From positions 44,855,001 to 44,919,000 of the forward strand of contig CM074856.1 in the NCBI GenBank assembly GCA_037501455.1: 64,000 nt of DNA. Reading direction: 5' to 3'. Shown in pieces: positions 12,556-24,600 of this stretch (its first letter is position 1; the number at the start of each line of letters is the position of its first letter). A program made the translations under genes and the position numbers. This DNA comes from Lantana camara. Its lineage: Eukaryota; Streptophyta; Magnoliopsida; Lamiales; Verbenaceae. The notes beneath the pieces were generated by a model. The model was not told the origin of the DNA, made no database searches, and saw only the letters and a list, made by a program, of their open reading frames with translations.

Positions 12556-12632
12556 CCCTGGGGATTCGAACACCCGACGTTGTGGTAGTAAGACCTTATG
12601 GAAACCAAGGTAAACCAGTTGAGCTAGATCAA
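12556..12632 (-). other. tRNA-like sequence (box A and box B) inside the CACTA element
   Basis: On the minus strand TAGCTCAACTGG resembles a polymerase III box A, and GTGTTCGAATCCCC lies about 50 bases downstream like box B. The possible anticodon arm ACCTT...AAGGT encloses a nine-base loop instead of seven. It is therefore more likely a tRNA-derived relic or SINE head than a working tRNA gene. Confidence 0.45.
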
Positions 12633-12786
12633 TTCATTGGTTTAGTTTGATACAAATATTTATATATCATTTGAAATAATAAAATCATAAATTTTGTAGA
12701 CTATATTTAAAATTGAGTTCTAAGAAAATATTAATTATAACTACAAATATTATAATACGTCATAAGAATTCAATTTAAGCATAGAT

Positions 12787-13330
12787 AAAACCGACGGAAT
12801 TCCGACGGAAATCCCGTCGGAATTATTTAATATTATTTTTAATTTTTATTTTTAAAAAATCCGATGGAATTCCGACGGAAAATTCCGTCGGAATTATTTA
12901 ATATTATTTTTAATTTTTATTTTTAAAAAATCCGACGGAAAGCTCCGTCGGAATTATTTAATATTATTTTCAATTTTTATTTTTAAAAAATCCGACGGAA
13001 TTCCGACGGAAAGTTCCGTCGGAATTATTTAATATTATTTTTAATTTTTATTTTTAAAAAATCCGACGAAATTTCGACGGAAAGTTCCGTCGGAATTATT
13101 TAATATTATTTCTAATTTTTATTTTTAAAAAATCCGACGGAATTCCGACGGAATGGCCGTCGGAATTATTTAATTTCTATTTTTATAATTTATATTTAAA
13201 AAAACCGACGGGAATCCCATCGGAATTCCGTCGGAATTATTTAATATTATTTTTAAATTTTATTTTTAAAAAAATCCGATGGAATTCCGACGGAATTTCC
13301 GTCGGATTTATTTAATTTTTATTTTTAAAA
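12787..13330. repeat. Right tandem array of the CACTA element (about 65 bp period)
   Basis: Roughly seven units are present, each with TCCGACGGAATTCCGACGG or a variant, then TTCCGTCGGAATTATT and an AT-rich spacer ending in TTTTTAAAAAAT. Each unit can fold on itself. Units differ mainly by deletions of one half of the palindrome. Confidence 0.85.
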
Positions 13331-15515
13331 AAAAAAACAAATTCCGTCGGAATCCTGTCGGAATTCCCTCGGGAATTCCGAGGGAATTCCGACGGCCTGT
13401 GTCCCTCGGAATTTTCCGTCGGATTTTGGCGAATTTCTTGTAGTGCCTAATCGACTAAGTAGAAACTCCTACTTCGCCTAATTAGACCGTAATATTCCAC
13501 AACACAAAATCAGCCGAACTTAATAACCTAGTGTTGACTGCTACTTCGTTAATTGCCCGGCTAGACTCCACCAAACGAATTAACTAGCTATATGTGAATT
13601 GCTAACTCTAAGATTCGGCGCCAAAATCAAAGAATAAGGCAAAACCCAATGGCATGAAATCGGAAATAAAACGGATAACTTGAATTAATCAACCCCAAAC
13701 AAATTGTCTCACACAATCTAACACATGCTTGGAAAATCCCAACTAAAAGATAATTTAGCTACTCATAACGAAATTTAAAGACAAATATGAAATGGAAAAC
13801 ATAATATTCAACTAAGCTACGAAAAGAGGAAATGAACTAGTGATGCCCGAAATCTCTTCCCGGTTGCGTGCTTTATGTAGTGCCAAGGAGTATCAACCCT
13901 TTTGCTCCATATTCCCCACGTAATGCCATCAATAGGGGCTGTCATCAATTCTCTTCAAGTGGTGTTGTCATGCCAAGCAAAACGTGCTTCCCCTCATTCT
14001 TCATTTTCATGCCATGATTGTCAATCATCACTACCACTAACACCATGAGTTACACATTAATCTTCATGTCCACTAGCCACTAATCATCCATTAACCACAT
14101 CATGTAACTCCCGAAAATGAATGCTGACACTAATCCCATAAATCCAAAATTGATGCTTTGTTAAATTGTAACGTTTTGGGAGAGTGGACATTGATGACTT
14201 TGTAGGCTCTCAATTACATGGGCTTCTCACAACTTAAGATTTCAACTTGGCCTTGGCTTGTGGCCTTGCGTGGCAGCCCCTTTTCTTGTAAATTCTCCTC
14301 AAGCCTCTCCAAATTACATTTCCTACAGAAAGCATAGAATATTAAGCAATTGAATCAAATAGTGGGGTAAAACATAGGAATTCTAAGTCCCAAATTTAAA
14401 CGAATATGCACGTATCACTCTTTCAAGGTGTAACCAAGTGCTCAATTAGTGTTCAATGTTGCTCTCGCAATCACCAATAGTTAATTAAACCATAGGAACA
14501 AGACTAGTGCAATTCAATATTCTAGTGGCTCGGCATGGAATAAAATTACCGTTGTATAAGCTAGGACCAAATCTCTTTGTATCCTACAACTTACAAGTTA
14601 TGAAAACCATCTAAATTACCATCACTCTTTCGATCTATAGGCAATTATGATACATGCTAAGGGTGATCAGGCCATCGCAAGTCAATTCAAACCTGTTCTC
14701 AAACTAAGAATTAACACAAGTCATTCAAGCATCATATCGTACATCTATCATGCAATCATCATCACTCCCCCTAGCCTTAGAGAATTAGCTACTCATAATT
14801 AAAACAAAACTCATAAAACTAAAGGAAATTGCATTAAAATAAATCATATTCATCAATTCTGAACCAAGTCTCAAAAACAAAAGCATAAACATTCAGTGCT
14901 GTCTAAAAAGGAATCTAACATGCGAAAACTAATCAAAACTAAACTCAAAGGAATTAGTGTGTAAATTAAAGTAACAATAAAACCAAAGATCGTTCTAAGA
15001 ATTTAATCCTTCCGTCTTCTCGAATTCTCTGCAAACTTCTGAAACTTCTTGTCTTCTCTTCAAACCCTATGTCACGACCTGGAAGAAAAAGCTCTCGAAA
15101 AAGACTCCAAAACACACTAATATAGCAGCCCAAATAATTCTCGCCGCCCTAGGTAACGGGCGTTAACTCTCCATGTACCATTATTGTTAACGTTTGTTAC
15201 TGGCGAAATCGCAGTAACGTTTTTATTAGTGGTAACGGGCGTTACCATTTTTCTTCTGCACGCCTGTTACCCCTCCTCTCTCGCTAAAGCTCCACTCCTG
15301 TGTCTTGTAACGGGGGTTACAACAATTGAACTCCTAAGTGGTAATGGAAGTTACCCCATTCTCCTCCAAAAATGCGTGAAATTGCTTCGCTTCGCCGTTT
15401 CTCATCTCCAACTCTAAAATTACCTAAGTGGAGCAAAATACATACATAAACGCATCAAACGACACAAAAATATAATCAAATTGCACTCAAAACCATGTAA
15501 TTTCTACACACAACA

Positions 15516-16529
15516 CCCACCACGGGCCAACAGAGGAGTCCCGCCCAGACGGTATGAACCTGAACATACGGGCCGGACTCCGAGGTATCCAGTAGCCAAC
15601 TTTGTGCGAGGAACCCTGACAGAACCCTGACAGAACAAGTCCAAACATATACAACGGCTATACATTCGGTCTCGATACCAACCAGGGTGGAACAAGCACT
15701 TGCAGATGAGAAGTGGGTGCAGGCTATGCACGTAGAAATGGAGGCACTTGAGAAAAATGTGACATGGGAAAAGTGTGTCATTTTTCCAGAAAAGAGAACT
15801 GTGGGGTGCCGTTGGGTGTTTACAGTGAAGCACAGAGCAGATGAAAGTGTGGAACGGTATAAGGCGAGACTCATCGCAAAAGGGTATACTCAGACATATG
15901 GGGTAGATTACTCAGAGACCTTCTCTCCGGTTGCCAAGATTGATACAATCAGGGTGTTATTCTTGGTTGCAGCTAACCAAGGTTGGCCTCTTCACCAGTT
16001 CGATGTGAAGAATGCTTTTTTGCACGGAGATCTCCAGGAGGAAGTATATATGGAACCCCCTCCAGGGTTCAGTAGAGGTTTCAGGAAAGGAGAAGTGTGC
16101 AGGTTAAGGAAAGCATTGTACGGGCTGAAACAGTCACCTAGAGCGTGGTTTGGTAGGTTTTCAGCAGCGATGAAGAAGTATGGCTATCATCAGAGTAATA
16201 CAGACCATACTCTCTTCATCAAACGAAGGGGAGACCGAGTGACTTGTCTCATCATCTATGTAGATGATATGGTTATTACAGAAGATGATTCAGACGAAAT
16301 CTCAAACTTAAGGGAGAATTTGTTCAGAGATTTTGAGATGAAGGATTTGGGACAGCTGAAGTACTTTCTTGGGATTGAGGTACTGCGATCCAGAAAGGGG
16401 ATTTACATTTCCCAGAGAAAGTTCGTTCTTGATTTGCTCACTGAAATCGGACTCCTAGATTGTAAGCCAGCCGATACTCCCATGGTAGTTAACCATGGGT
16501 TGAGAAAAGAAGAGGGAGCAGAGGAAGCA
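15516..16529 (+). pseudogene. Copia B gag-pol, reverse-transcriptase part (broken)
   Basis: This is part of a Ty1/copia polyprotein, closely related to copia C at 44210-48871. It starts in the linker before reverse transcriptase (PPRRYEPEHT) and continues through the RT core (TVGCRWVFTVKHRADESVE, QFDVKNAFLHGDL, YVDDMVIT) to MVVNHGLR, where a solo LTR interrupts it. An 11 bp tandem duplication (CCCTGACAGAA, about 15613-15635) shifts the frame before the RT. The open frame from 15687 covers the RT. The element's gag, protease, integrase and 5' LTR would lie to the left of the gypsy array, outside the window. Confidence 0.85.
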
Positions 16530-18649
16530 TGTAGCACCCCGAGCGAGGAGCACCACATCCCCCGCACCATAGCCCGACACATGTGACGAAATGGGAGCTC
16601 CGATCACGCACCAAGCTATGGCGAACGGGTGACAAATAAAACACACCTAAGCTAGGCGGTCTAAACCCTGAAATAGAGTGCGCAATAAATCGAAAACCAG
16701 AAGCGGAAGCACAGGATCAACATACACACATGCAAGGCCACGGGGCGGCAGAAATTAAAGCATACGCGCCACATGCAAACTTGGGCACACAAGCCAACTT
16801 TTGGGACATAAGGTAAGGCCCAACAAGGGCAATTCTAATCATATATATATTAGATTTGAATCAAATTACAAACTTATACATAATCTCAGAATGAAAAGGC
16901 AAAAGTAGTGAAGATGCAGAATGTAAAGACTCGACCCGAACGACTCAAAAGAAGACCGCCGCCTAGCACGAACCCAAACCTAGCACCTGCAACTGAGGGG
17001 GAAAAAGAGAGGGGTCAGTCTACAACTCGACTGAGTGAGGGGGGCTAACGCACACCCAACACGTATCTACATATAGAGCAAAGCACGTATTAAACAAAAG
17101 ACTATGAACCGGGAATAGGGTTTTACATACCAAAGCCATTTTACAAAAGTACTCATACTTATTCATATATTCGTATATTCTTAAGTTTAAAAACTCGTAA
17201 GGATTCATAGATTCAAGTACATATATGGATTCATATTAAAAACTCATAGGGATTCATATTGTAACTCATAAGGATTCTTATATTCAGATCGATTCATAAC
17301 ATAGCGTAGAAATCTCATATTGAAAACAAACTCTCCTATACCGTTTCATAATCAACGTAACAAAAGAATTCAAATACCTAGTGAGTACGGGTCTCCAACC
17401 TTACTCCTTAATCAAAAGACTCAAAAGATTCATAAAGAAGCATAAACTCATAAATTCATAAGATTCATAAATTCAAAGATTCATATTCCCGTATTCCAAC
17501 CTGTTAGGAATAGTGCCCTAGAAAGCCGATTGTATATCCGCTTTGTGCTTTTCCTTATTGTAATCACAGACAATCTTTGAATGAAATAACGAATTGAGGC
17601 AACACTTCTTTATATGCTCTTGTTTGGTAAGCGTTTACTTTAGCTGTGCATGTATGAGAACTCCCCTAATCCTGATGACTTTAGGACTCTACCATTTAGG
17701 TGAAATGGTTCATGAAACGAGCCCTATATCACATAAGTCATGATTAGTAAAATACTCCAAGCCGATGAGTCCTACAGACAGTGGGAGTGTCAACTTGACT
17801 CCTCTAAGGCTTGCTTGTGGGATCACGCCCTTAAGAAGGACCACCTTGTTTCATGGAGGTGCAAAGTGTATAGTTGATACGTGCGTGATACATGAGGGTG
17901 CTTACTTTAATAAGTAAGTTCACTGAGGTGCCCCGTGTGAGAACATTCCTAAATGGGAAAGGAAGTTTCTATTTCAGGAAATGGAAACTTCCAGATTAGG
18001 AAATATCTCACGAGTCATTGATGTGATTAATTGATCCTTAGACTTGAGGTTCCTTCTCACTTTATGAGTTAACTCTGTAGTCTTAGGTATAAGCTTTAAA
18101 GGGTGTCGCCTTAGACAACTGATTCAAGGCTTATGCTGGGGCTGCACAAGTGATTCATGAAAGTGAATGAGAATCAAGAAAGGACCTACACTTGCATTTG
18201 CAAGGTGATCTCTTATTGTGTAAGTCATTCATATGCCATATGGAGTCTTTGGCCAAGGCAGTAGATCAAGGCATCAAGAAAAGGGTTTCTTGGATTGAGA
18301 TCAAATGGATATGAAATGCACTTAGCTTTAAGACCGGATTATTAGGGTTCTGATTATTCCCTTGCCCTAGATCTTGGTTGAGAGATAGTAAGTAGGAGGA
18401 TTGTATCTCACATGAATCAATGACTTAAAGGTTCTGTCGAATCCGAACATTCCAATTCAGCTAGGGGTTAAACACCTGTTGCTAGACTATGGTCGTTTAA
18501 TCTGTGGACTGATTAATTAATTAGTGAATTAATTAATTAGGGTCACTGCTAATTGAATTGAGAACCTAGAGGGTCACACACAACAACTTGGTTACATGAG
18601 TTGAGGCTTTAAAATGATTAAACGAGTTAATCGGGCCAAGAGGGTTCCA

Positions 18650-18717
18650 CACGTGTGAAGTCACACGTGTGGCTCACGTGAGTGACACGTGTCACTGTGA
18701 CACGTGTCACACACGTG
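18650..18717. promoter_or_regulatory. Cluster of six G-box (CACGTG) cores in the copia E 5' LTR
   Basis: CACGTG occurs at 18650, 18664, 18675, 18686, 18701 and 18712. G-boxes are known binding sites of plant bZIP and bHLH factors. Position upstream of the TATA box fits an enhancer in the U3 part; activity is inferred. The 3' LTR has only two cores (26750, 26764). Confidence 0.6.
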
Positions 18718-19046
18718 TGTATATATATATATTATATATATATTAAATAATTAATTAGTTAATTATTTAATAGACTTTGGTTTAATTTTGAATTAAAAAG
18801 AAAGTCTAATTTTGGAGAAAATAATCTAGTTAATTAATTACGAATTAATTAATTAGATAAAAATAAGTTATTTATTTTATAAAGTATAAAATTATCCAAA
18901 AAATAGTTTGGATATTTTTAGCTCTCTTAGAAGTTGACTTGAATTAGAATTCAAAGTCAAAGTTGGAAAATACTTGATGATCAAGTAATAGGAGAGAGAG
19001 GAACCAAATCCTTTCCCAACAAGGATTTGGATCGGCACCCTCTCCC

Positions 19047-19054
19047 TATAAATA
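19047..19054 (+). promoter_or_regulatory. TATA box of copia E 5' LTR
   Basis: TATAAATA is preceded by CTCTCCC and followed by a 14 bp palindrome. The identical box is in the 3' LTR at 27099-27106. It probably sets the transcription start of the element. Confidence 0.7.
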
Positions 19055-19441
19055 GGGGAGCTCGAGCTCCTTATGGAGCTAATGGACAATTCTTGGTTCA
19101 TGTGTTGAACACCTTCCTTTCTCCAAGATTAAATTAAACCCTAGGTTAAGCCTAAACACTAACTAGAGAACTAGCATCCTTACTAGTTAGATTGTGATCA
19201 AGTTGGTGGACTTTCTCTAGAGACTTCAAGTTAGAAGTTTGAAGATTCGAGCTTTACCAAGGAGAGGGGATCAAGCCGCGAGAAGAGCGTTCTTGGGTGG
19301 CTTGAAACGCTTCAAGAAAGAATAAAAGAAAAGTAAGTTTTCTATCTTTACGAATTTGGTTACACGATTGCGATTTCAAGGTCCTTTTGTTGGGAAAATT
19401 TTTTAAATTCCGCTGCTTTCTGATTCGTGTTTTCCAACAAG

Positions 19442-19453
19442 TGGTATCAGAGC
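19442..19453 (+). other. Copia E primer binding site (initiator tRNA-Met type)
   Basis: TGGTATCAGAGC follows the LTR end after two bases and matches the known plant initiator-Met tRNA primer site used by copia elements. Confidence 0.92.
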
Positions 19454-21139
19454 CACCTCGTTAATCGTGTTTCTGATTCGTCTCAATTATACTGAATTTG
19501 GTAGAAATTCTTAGGCTTGATGCGATTGAGTATTTGTAATTGTTTTAGAAAGCCTGAATTACGAAACTGTAGTTTTTCCTGAAAGTTTCTGAAAATTGGT
19601 TTTTATAAAATTTAATTTTGAAAAACAATTTTAAATTTGAAACTGTATAAACTGTTTTTGGATTTCTTGGATTGGTTTTGCTTTTGAACGAAAACACGAA
19701 ACGAAAACCCGGATCGCGACGAACACGCGAAACCCCGCGCGCGAAGGCATTGCGCGCGCGGGCTTCGCGCGCACCGCCCGCCTGACCTAGGCGTGCGCAG
19801 GGCGTCCCGCCCAGCCCCTCCCGCATGCCGTGCGGGAGCCTTCCTAGGCGCGCCCGCCCAGGGCGGCCGAGACTGGCCGCCCACCCCGCCCGCATGCTTG
19901 CGGGAAAGCCGCGCGCGCACTCGCACGGCCTTGGCCGCGCGCTGTGCGCGCCTGTCGCGCGCGCCGCGTGCGTGCGGTCTTCTCCGCGTACGGGCCCCGT
20001 TTTTCGTGATCCGGCCTTTTTCGTGTTTCGTGCAATCTAGTCCCAATTTTATTTTTAAAATTTTATTTTTTGAATATTTATTTTAATTTTGAATAAAACT
20101 TAAAATTGGGATTTTTGAGAAATTGAAACGGTTTATATTTTGGGAAAATACATCTTGACAAAATTATTAATTTTCAGAAATTAATTGGAATTTTATTTGT
20201 TTTGGTAATTTGGGATTTATTGAAAACTTTTATAAACAAGACTCGCATCAAGTCGTGTTTTAAGCTATTAGAGCTTAAGGCGAGAATTTTAATTTATTGG
20301 TTAAATTTAAATTCTTGCAAAAGCATGTTAGGTGATCATGGGTTTAGATCTATGTATGGTTTTAATTTATGCACATGGATGGTTTAAATTGGGGTTGGAG
20401 CCCTATAGTTGCGTTTTTTTTCAATTGAGGTTGGAGCCTCACTTATGTGCGTACTGTTATGTGATTTATTATGTGGCTTTCCATATTACTGTTTTTGAGG
20501 CCGGGGTATGCCCCGTGTAATTGTCTAAGGTCAATATGAGGATTGAGCCTTATTACTTTATGTCTTTTTCTTTTTATTGTAATTTGAGAGTAGAGATAGG
20601 TGGTGAGGTTTTATTTTCATTTTGGAGACAATGCACCCATGGAGTAAGATGGACCACATTCAAGTAACAAGGAGGCCATAAGTGAAGACCCCTCAAAATG
20701 TTAGGGAGGGGAATCTCAATTGTTAAATGTAATAGAGATAGGGCTCGTATTTTGTTACCGCTTTCCCTTATGTGATTTAAACTGTTTATGTGGCATGTAT
20801 GTTAGAACTTGTGATTGTGGAGTGGCTCCCACATATCACGCATAAGATAGGTAGAACCCATGATCATTACATGTTAGTATCATGCTAGGACATGTTATCT
20901 GTTTATGTGCTTGTTTGAAATGCATTTAAGTGTACTTGCATTAATCAAGACTAATAAAATTGGATAACATATATGTTGGTGAGGTCGAACCAGACAACTC
21001 TCCGGTTGATTCGAAAATTCCCATTAAATATTAAGCTAATTTCGAACAAATAGGTGTTTAATTCGAGATGCAAATTTTGAATTAAATTCCTAGCATTCCA
21101 TCAATAGGTTTTAAGTTTAGTAAGTAAAGCTAGTTATTG

Positions 21140-21458
21140 TCCGCGAGTCGTGGGATAGCTAGTGGAGCTTATTAGTTCTTAGTTACCTAATTGATCATTT
21201 TAAATGATCAATATTTCGTGGTCAATTTTAGCAAGGGCGATGTCCGCGAGTCGTGGGTCGTTCGAACTAAGTTTTGGTCATGATCTTATGATTGATGGGT
21301 CTAGCTTAACGCCTAAGTAAATATAGATGTCGCACGAGTCGTGGGTCCATATTGAAAGATAGGTGATGCAAAAACAATTACTAAGAGTTCTAAAGGTGTT
21401 AGAATTGGTAAGTTGTACCTACCTAGGGTTCTTAATTAGAATGTCCGCGAGTCGTGGG
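21140..21458 (+). repeat. Four dispersed copies of TCCGCGAGTCGTGGG in the copia E leader
   Basis: Copies lie at 21140-21154, 21243-21257, 21330-21345 (variant TCGCACGAGTCGTGGG) and 21444-21458, spaced 85-115 bases apart, just before the gag start. The repeated core stays conserved while the sequence between differs, which suggests a selected RNA or DNA signal such as packaging or a structured leader. Confidence 0.8.
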
Positions 21459-21664
21459 TTCGAGGTAAAATGCCTAGGATCTTAGTACCCATTGGGAAAC
21501 GCGTTCCTCTTAGATCTTTGGGAATTCTAGATCTTTGAAAAACAGTGGGAGCTACATTAGATTAAAGACCTTATCTTTTGTATATCGTTATAATTCAGCA
21601 TGCTCACTAGTTCTCTGATTTACCATTTAGGTCGTAGATTCTGTGATTCTCTACGTGTTTTGAA

Positions 21665-24600
21665 ATGGCAACCAAAAACCCTCTTGTATCGATCCTCGAG
21701 TCAAACAAGTTGACTGGTCCCAACTATTCTGATTGGCTGAGGAATCTAAAAATCATTTTAGATTCTGAGAATAGAACTTATGTTCTCTTCGAAGGGGAGC
21801 CTAGTCCCGAAGGGGAGGCTCCCACTCGGGCCGAGCGGGACGCGATTCAGAAGTGGAAGGATGATAATCTCCAAGCCCGTTGCCTTATGTTGGCTAACAT
21901 GTCTCCGGACTTGCAAAGACAACATGAGGCCATGGAATTTGCTTGGGAGATTTACGACCACTTAGAGCAACTTTACCGCCCTCATGAACGTGTTACAAGG
22001 TATAACACTTCAAAGGAATTGTTCCACTTAAGAATGAGGGAAGGTTCAAGTGTCCATGAATATGGACTCAAGTTTCTTGCCCTTACTGAGAAACTTGCTT
22101 CCATGGACATGCCACTGAAAGATGAGCTTTCAGTGGATTTGTTGCTAGCTTCGCTCCCACCATCATTCAACCCATTTGTCCTTAACTTCAACATGAATCA
22201 TGCTGGTGCTACTGTAGCTGAGCTGATTAGTCAGCTTGTGACTGCTGAAAGCACGATCAAGAAGGACAATAAGGTTTTGATGGTGAATGCTCCATCTTCC
22301 TCATCTGGGCCTTCTAAAGGTAAGGGCAAGAAAGCCCAAAAGAAGAAGAAGAAACCCCTTAGGCCCACTGGTGGCATTTCGAAGGGGAAGGCCCAAAAGA
22401 AGAAGCGTGATCAGAAAGAGGATGTTTGCTTCCATTGTGGCAAAGCGGGACATTGGAGGAGAAACTGCCCAGAGTACAAGGCTACTCTAAAGAAAGGTAT
22501 CTATCTCGTTGAAGTAAATCTTTCTATTAATTCTAGTTCTTGGGTACTTGATACCGGTTGTGGAACTCATATCTGTAATAATGTACAGATGCTAAGTGAT
22601 GTTCAACAACTAAAAGAAGGAGAATGTGTCTTGAAGATCGGCGATGGCTCAAACGTTGAAGCTCGAGCTTTAGGCACAATTAGATTAGATTTAGGTAGTT
22701 TTGAGTTAGTATTAAATAAAGTCCTTTATGTACCGAGCATTATTCGTAATATAATTTCAGTTCCAATATTAGATTGTGAAGGTTATGAAACTTATATTAA
22801 GAATGGTAAATACTTTATCAAACGGAACAACTCTTCCGTTCATATCGGTACTCTAAGTAATGGACTTTACCTAACTCAAAATATCAATATTATGAATATA
22901 CAACGAGAAACAAAGCGTAAGAGAGATGACAAAGTTTCAGCTCCCTTATGGCACGCTAGATTAGGACACATTTCCAAGAACAGAATTAGCAAGATAAACA
23001 CTTTAGGATCATTCTCTGAAAATGATCTCAAAGAGTTAACTTCTTGCGAATCCTGTCTCAAAGGAAAAATGTCCAAAGTCCCTTTTAAAGGAACTGTGGA
23101 ACGTGCCACTAAGGTTTTGGATTTGATCCATACTGATGTTTGTGGACCGCTTAGTGTAAGCACTAGAAACAATCATCAGTACTTCATAACCTTTACTGAT
23201 GACTTTAGTCGGTATGGTTATGTATACTTAATGAAGTATAAATCTGAAGCTTTTGAGAAATTCTTAGAATTTCAAAAGGAGGTTGAGAACCAAACTGGTC
23301 ACAAGATCAAAGCACTTCGATCTGATCGAGGAGGCGAATATCTTAGTGAAGAATTCCTTAATCATCTCAAAGATAATGGGATTATCTCTCAGTGGACTCC
23401 TCCGGGAACTCCTCAGCTTAATGGAGTTTCTGAGAGAAGGAATCGAACCCTACTTGATATGGTTCGTTCCATGATGAGTTTCACTGACTTACCACCTTCT
23501 TTCTGGGGTTATGCCCTAGAAAGTGCAGCAAAGATTCTGAATCTAGTTCCCTCTAAGTCAGTCCCCAAGACGCCCTATGAAATGTGGCATGGTAAAATCC
23601 CTAGTTATTCTTACTTAAGAATTTGGGGTTGTCCTGTTTACGTGAAGAGGACAGTGGGAGATAAGTTAGAATCTCGTTCTAACTTATGCTACTTTGTAGG
23701 TTATCCTAAGCAGTCCATAGGATACTATTTCTATGATCAATCTGAGCAAAAGGTGTTTATTTCCAGAAATGCCACTTTTCTTGAGGAACCGTTCCTTAAA
23801 GAAAAGAAAGGCAAGATCATAGAATTAGAAGAAGTACAAAGTGACCCCACACCACCCACTGAAGAAACGTCCCACTCTGATCAATCACAACCAATCACGA
23901 ATTTCGATACACATGAAAATCCTCCTCTAAGGCGTTCTGAACGCACTCCTAGACAGCCAGAGAGATGGTATGGATTCTTCCATGAAATCTCTCAAAAGGA
24001 TAATGATCCTTTAACATATGAGGAGGCACTTTCAGATTCTGACTCTGAACAGTGGATAGAAGCCATGAAATCCGAAATGGACTCCATGAACTCCAACCAA
24101 GTTTGGACCTTGGTAGATTTGCCTGATGGGGTCAAACCCATAGGTTGCAAATGGATCTTTAAGAGAAAGCTTGGAGTTGATGGAAGCATTGCAGCCTACA
24201 AAGCAAGACTGGTTGCAAAAGGATTCACTCAGAGACCCGGCGTGGACTTTGACGAAACCTTTTCACCAGTTGCAATGCAAAAGTCCATTCGAATCATGCT
24301 TACCATTGCTGCATATTATGACTATGAGATATGGCAAATGGATGTGAAAACTGCCTTTCTCAATGGTGACATTGACAAAGACATTTATATGGAGCAACCC
24401 ATAGGTTTCACATTCAGTGGGAGTGAGCAAAAGGTTTGCAAACTCCAAAGATCAATCTATGGATTGAAACAGGCTTCTAGGAATTGGAACATTCGATTTG
24501 ATGAATCGGTCAAAGCGTTTGGCTTCACCCAAATTTCGAATGAATCATGTGTGTATAGAAAGGAATTGGAGACCTCAGTGCAATTCTTAGTACTTTATGT

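Larger units (their letters stand above)
12111..13445. mobile_element. Non-autonomous CACTA (En/Spm-like) element
   Basis: Termini are CACTACAAGAAA and TTTCTTGTAGTG, with a 3 bp target duplication CCT (12108-12110 and 13446-13448). All three hallmarks of CACTA elements are present. The 1335 bp body has no transposase. It is built from subterminal repeats containing TTCCGACGGAATTCC and its complement, arranged as about four units near the left end and about seven units of roughly 65 bp on the right. Between them lies a tRNA-like stretch. Confidence 0.93.
11615..14417 (-). mobile_element. Solo LTR of a second Athila/Tat-like family, carrying a CACTA insertion
   Basis: The insertion begins TGATAGGTG and ends CGTATCA, and is flanked by a 5 bp duplication, CTCTC at 11610-11614 and CTCTT at 14418-14422 (one mismatch). 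The empty site is seen in LTR 1 at about 3770-3780. Without the CACTA element it is about 1465 bp with no internal region, so it is a solo LTR. The minus-strand end CTCGACACCTATCA resembles Athila/Tat LTR 3' ends; this lineage and strand assignment is inference. Confidence 0.8.
11265..15515 (-). repeat. Athila-like LTR 2 (5' LTR of unit 2), split by nested insertions
   Basis: This matches LTR 1 (3427-4854) on both sides of a 2803 bp insertion at 11615-14417. After removing the insertion and its duplicated target, its length is about 1443 bp. It ends CACAACA at 15515, where copia B sequence starts abruptly (CCCACCACGGGCC), so the gypsy array inserted into copia B. The matching left junction lies outside the window, so this insertion's target duplication cannot be checked. 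Confidence 0.85.
17502..19439 (+). repeat. 5' LTR of copia E (1938 bp)
   Basis: It begins TGTTAGGAATAG and ends TTTTCCAACA. Six CACGTG cores lie at 18650-18717. A TATA box, TATAAATA, lies at 19047-19054 and is followed at once by the perfect palindrome GGAGCTCGAGCTCC. The LTR is 48 bp longer than its partner because of extra CACGTG-bearing sequence. Confidence 0.96.
19440..21664 (+). other. Copia E untranslated leader (2.2 kb) with GC island and repeated motif
   Basis: This long leader lies between LTR and gag start. About 19715-20010 is extremely GC-rich, with many CGCG runs, in contrast to the AT-rich flanks. Its open frames (for example 19793-20086 + and 19612-20046 -) are arginine/alanine/proline-biased and look like composition artefacts. 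Between 21140 and 21458 the motif TCCGCGAGTCGTGGG occurs four times. Neither element has an assigned role. Confidence 0.8.

Noticed and set aside
12556..12632. A functional tRNA gene on the minus strand
   Set aside because: Box A and B are present, but the anticodon loop has the wrong size and no proper acceptor stem was found. Kept only as tRNA-like.
12297..13410. Regularly spaced repeats that look superficially like a CRISPR array
   Set aside because: Spacing is uneven, the repeats are palindromic and sit between CACTA ends with a 3 bp target duplication. The genome is a plant.
19715..20010. Bacterial gene transfer as the source of the GC island
   Set aside because: No protein-coding homology is recognisable, and it is low-complexity CG sequence inside a retrotransposon leader.
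19612..20086. Open frames in the GC-rich part of the copia E leader as genes
   Set aside because: Overlapping frames on both strands are open because GC-rich sequence has few stops. The products are Arg/Ala/Pro-biased, without any domain.
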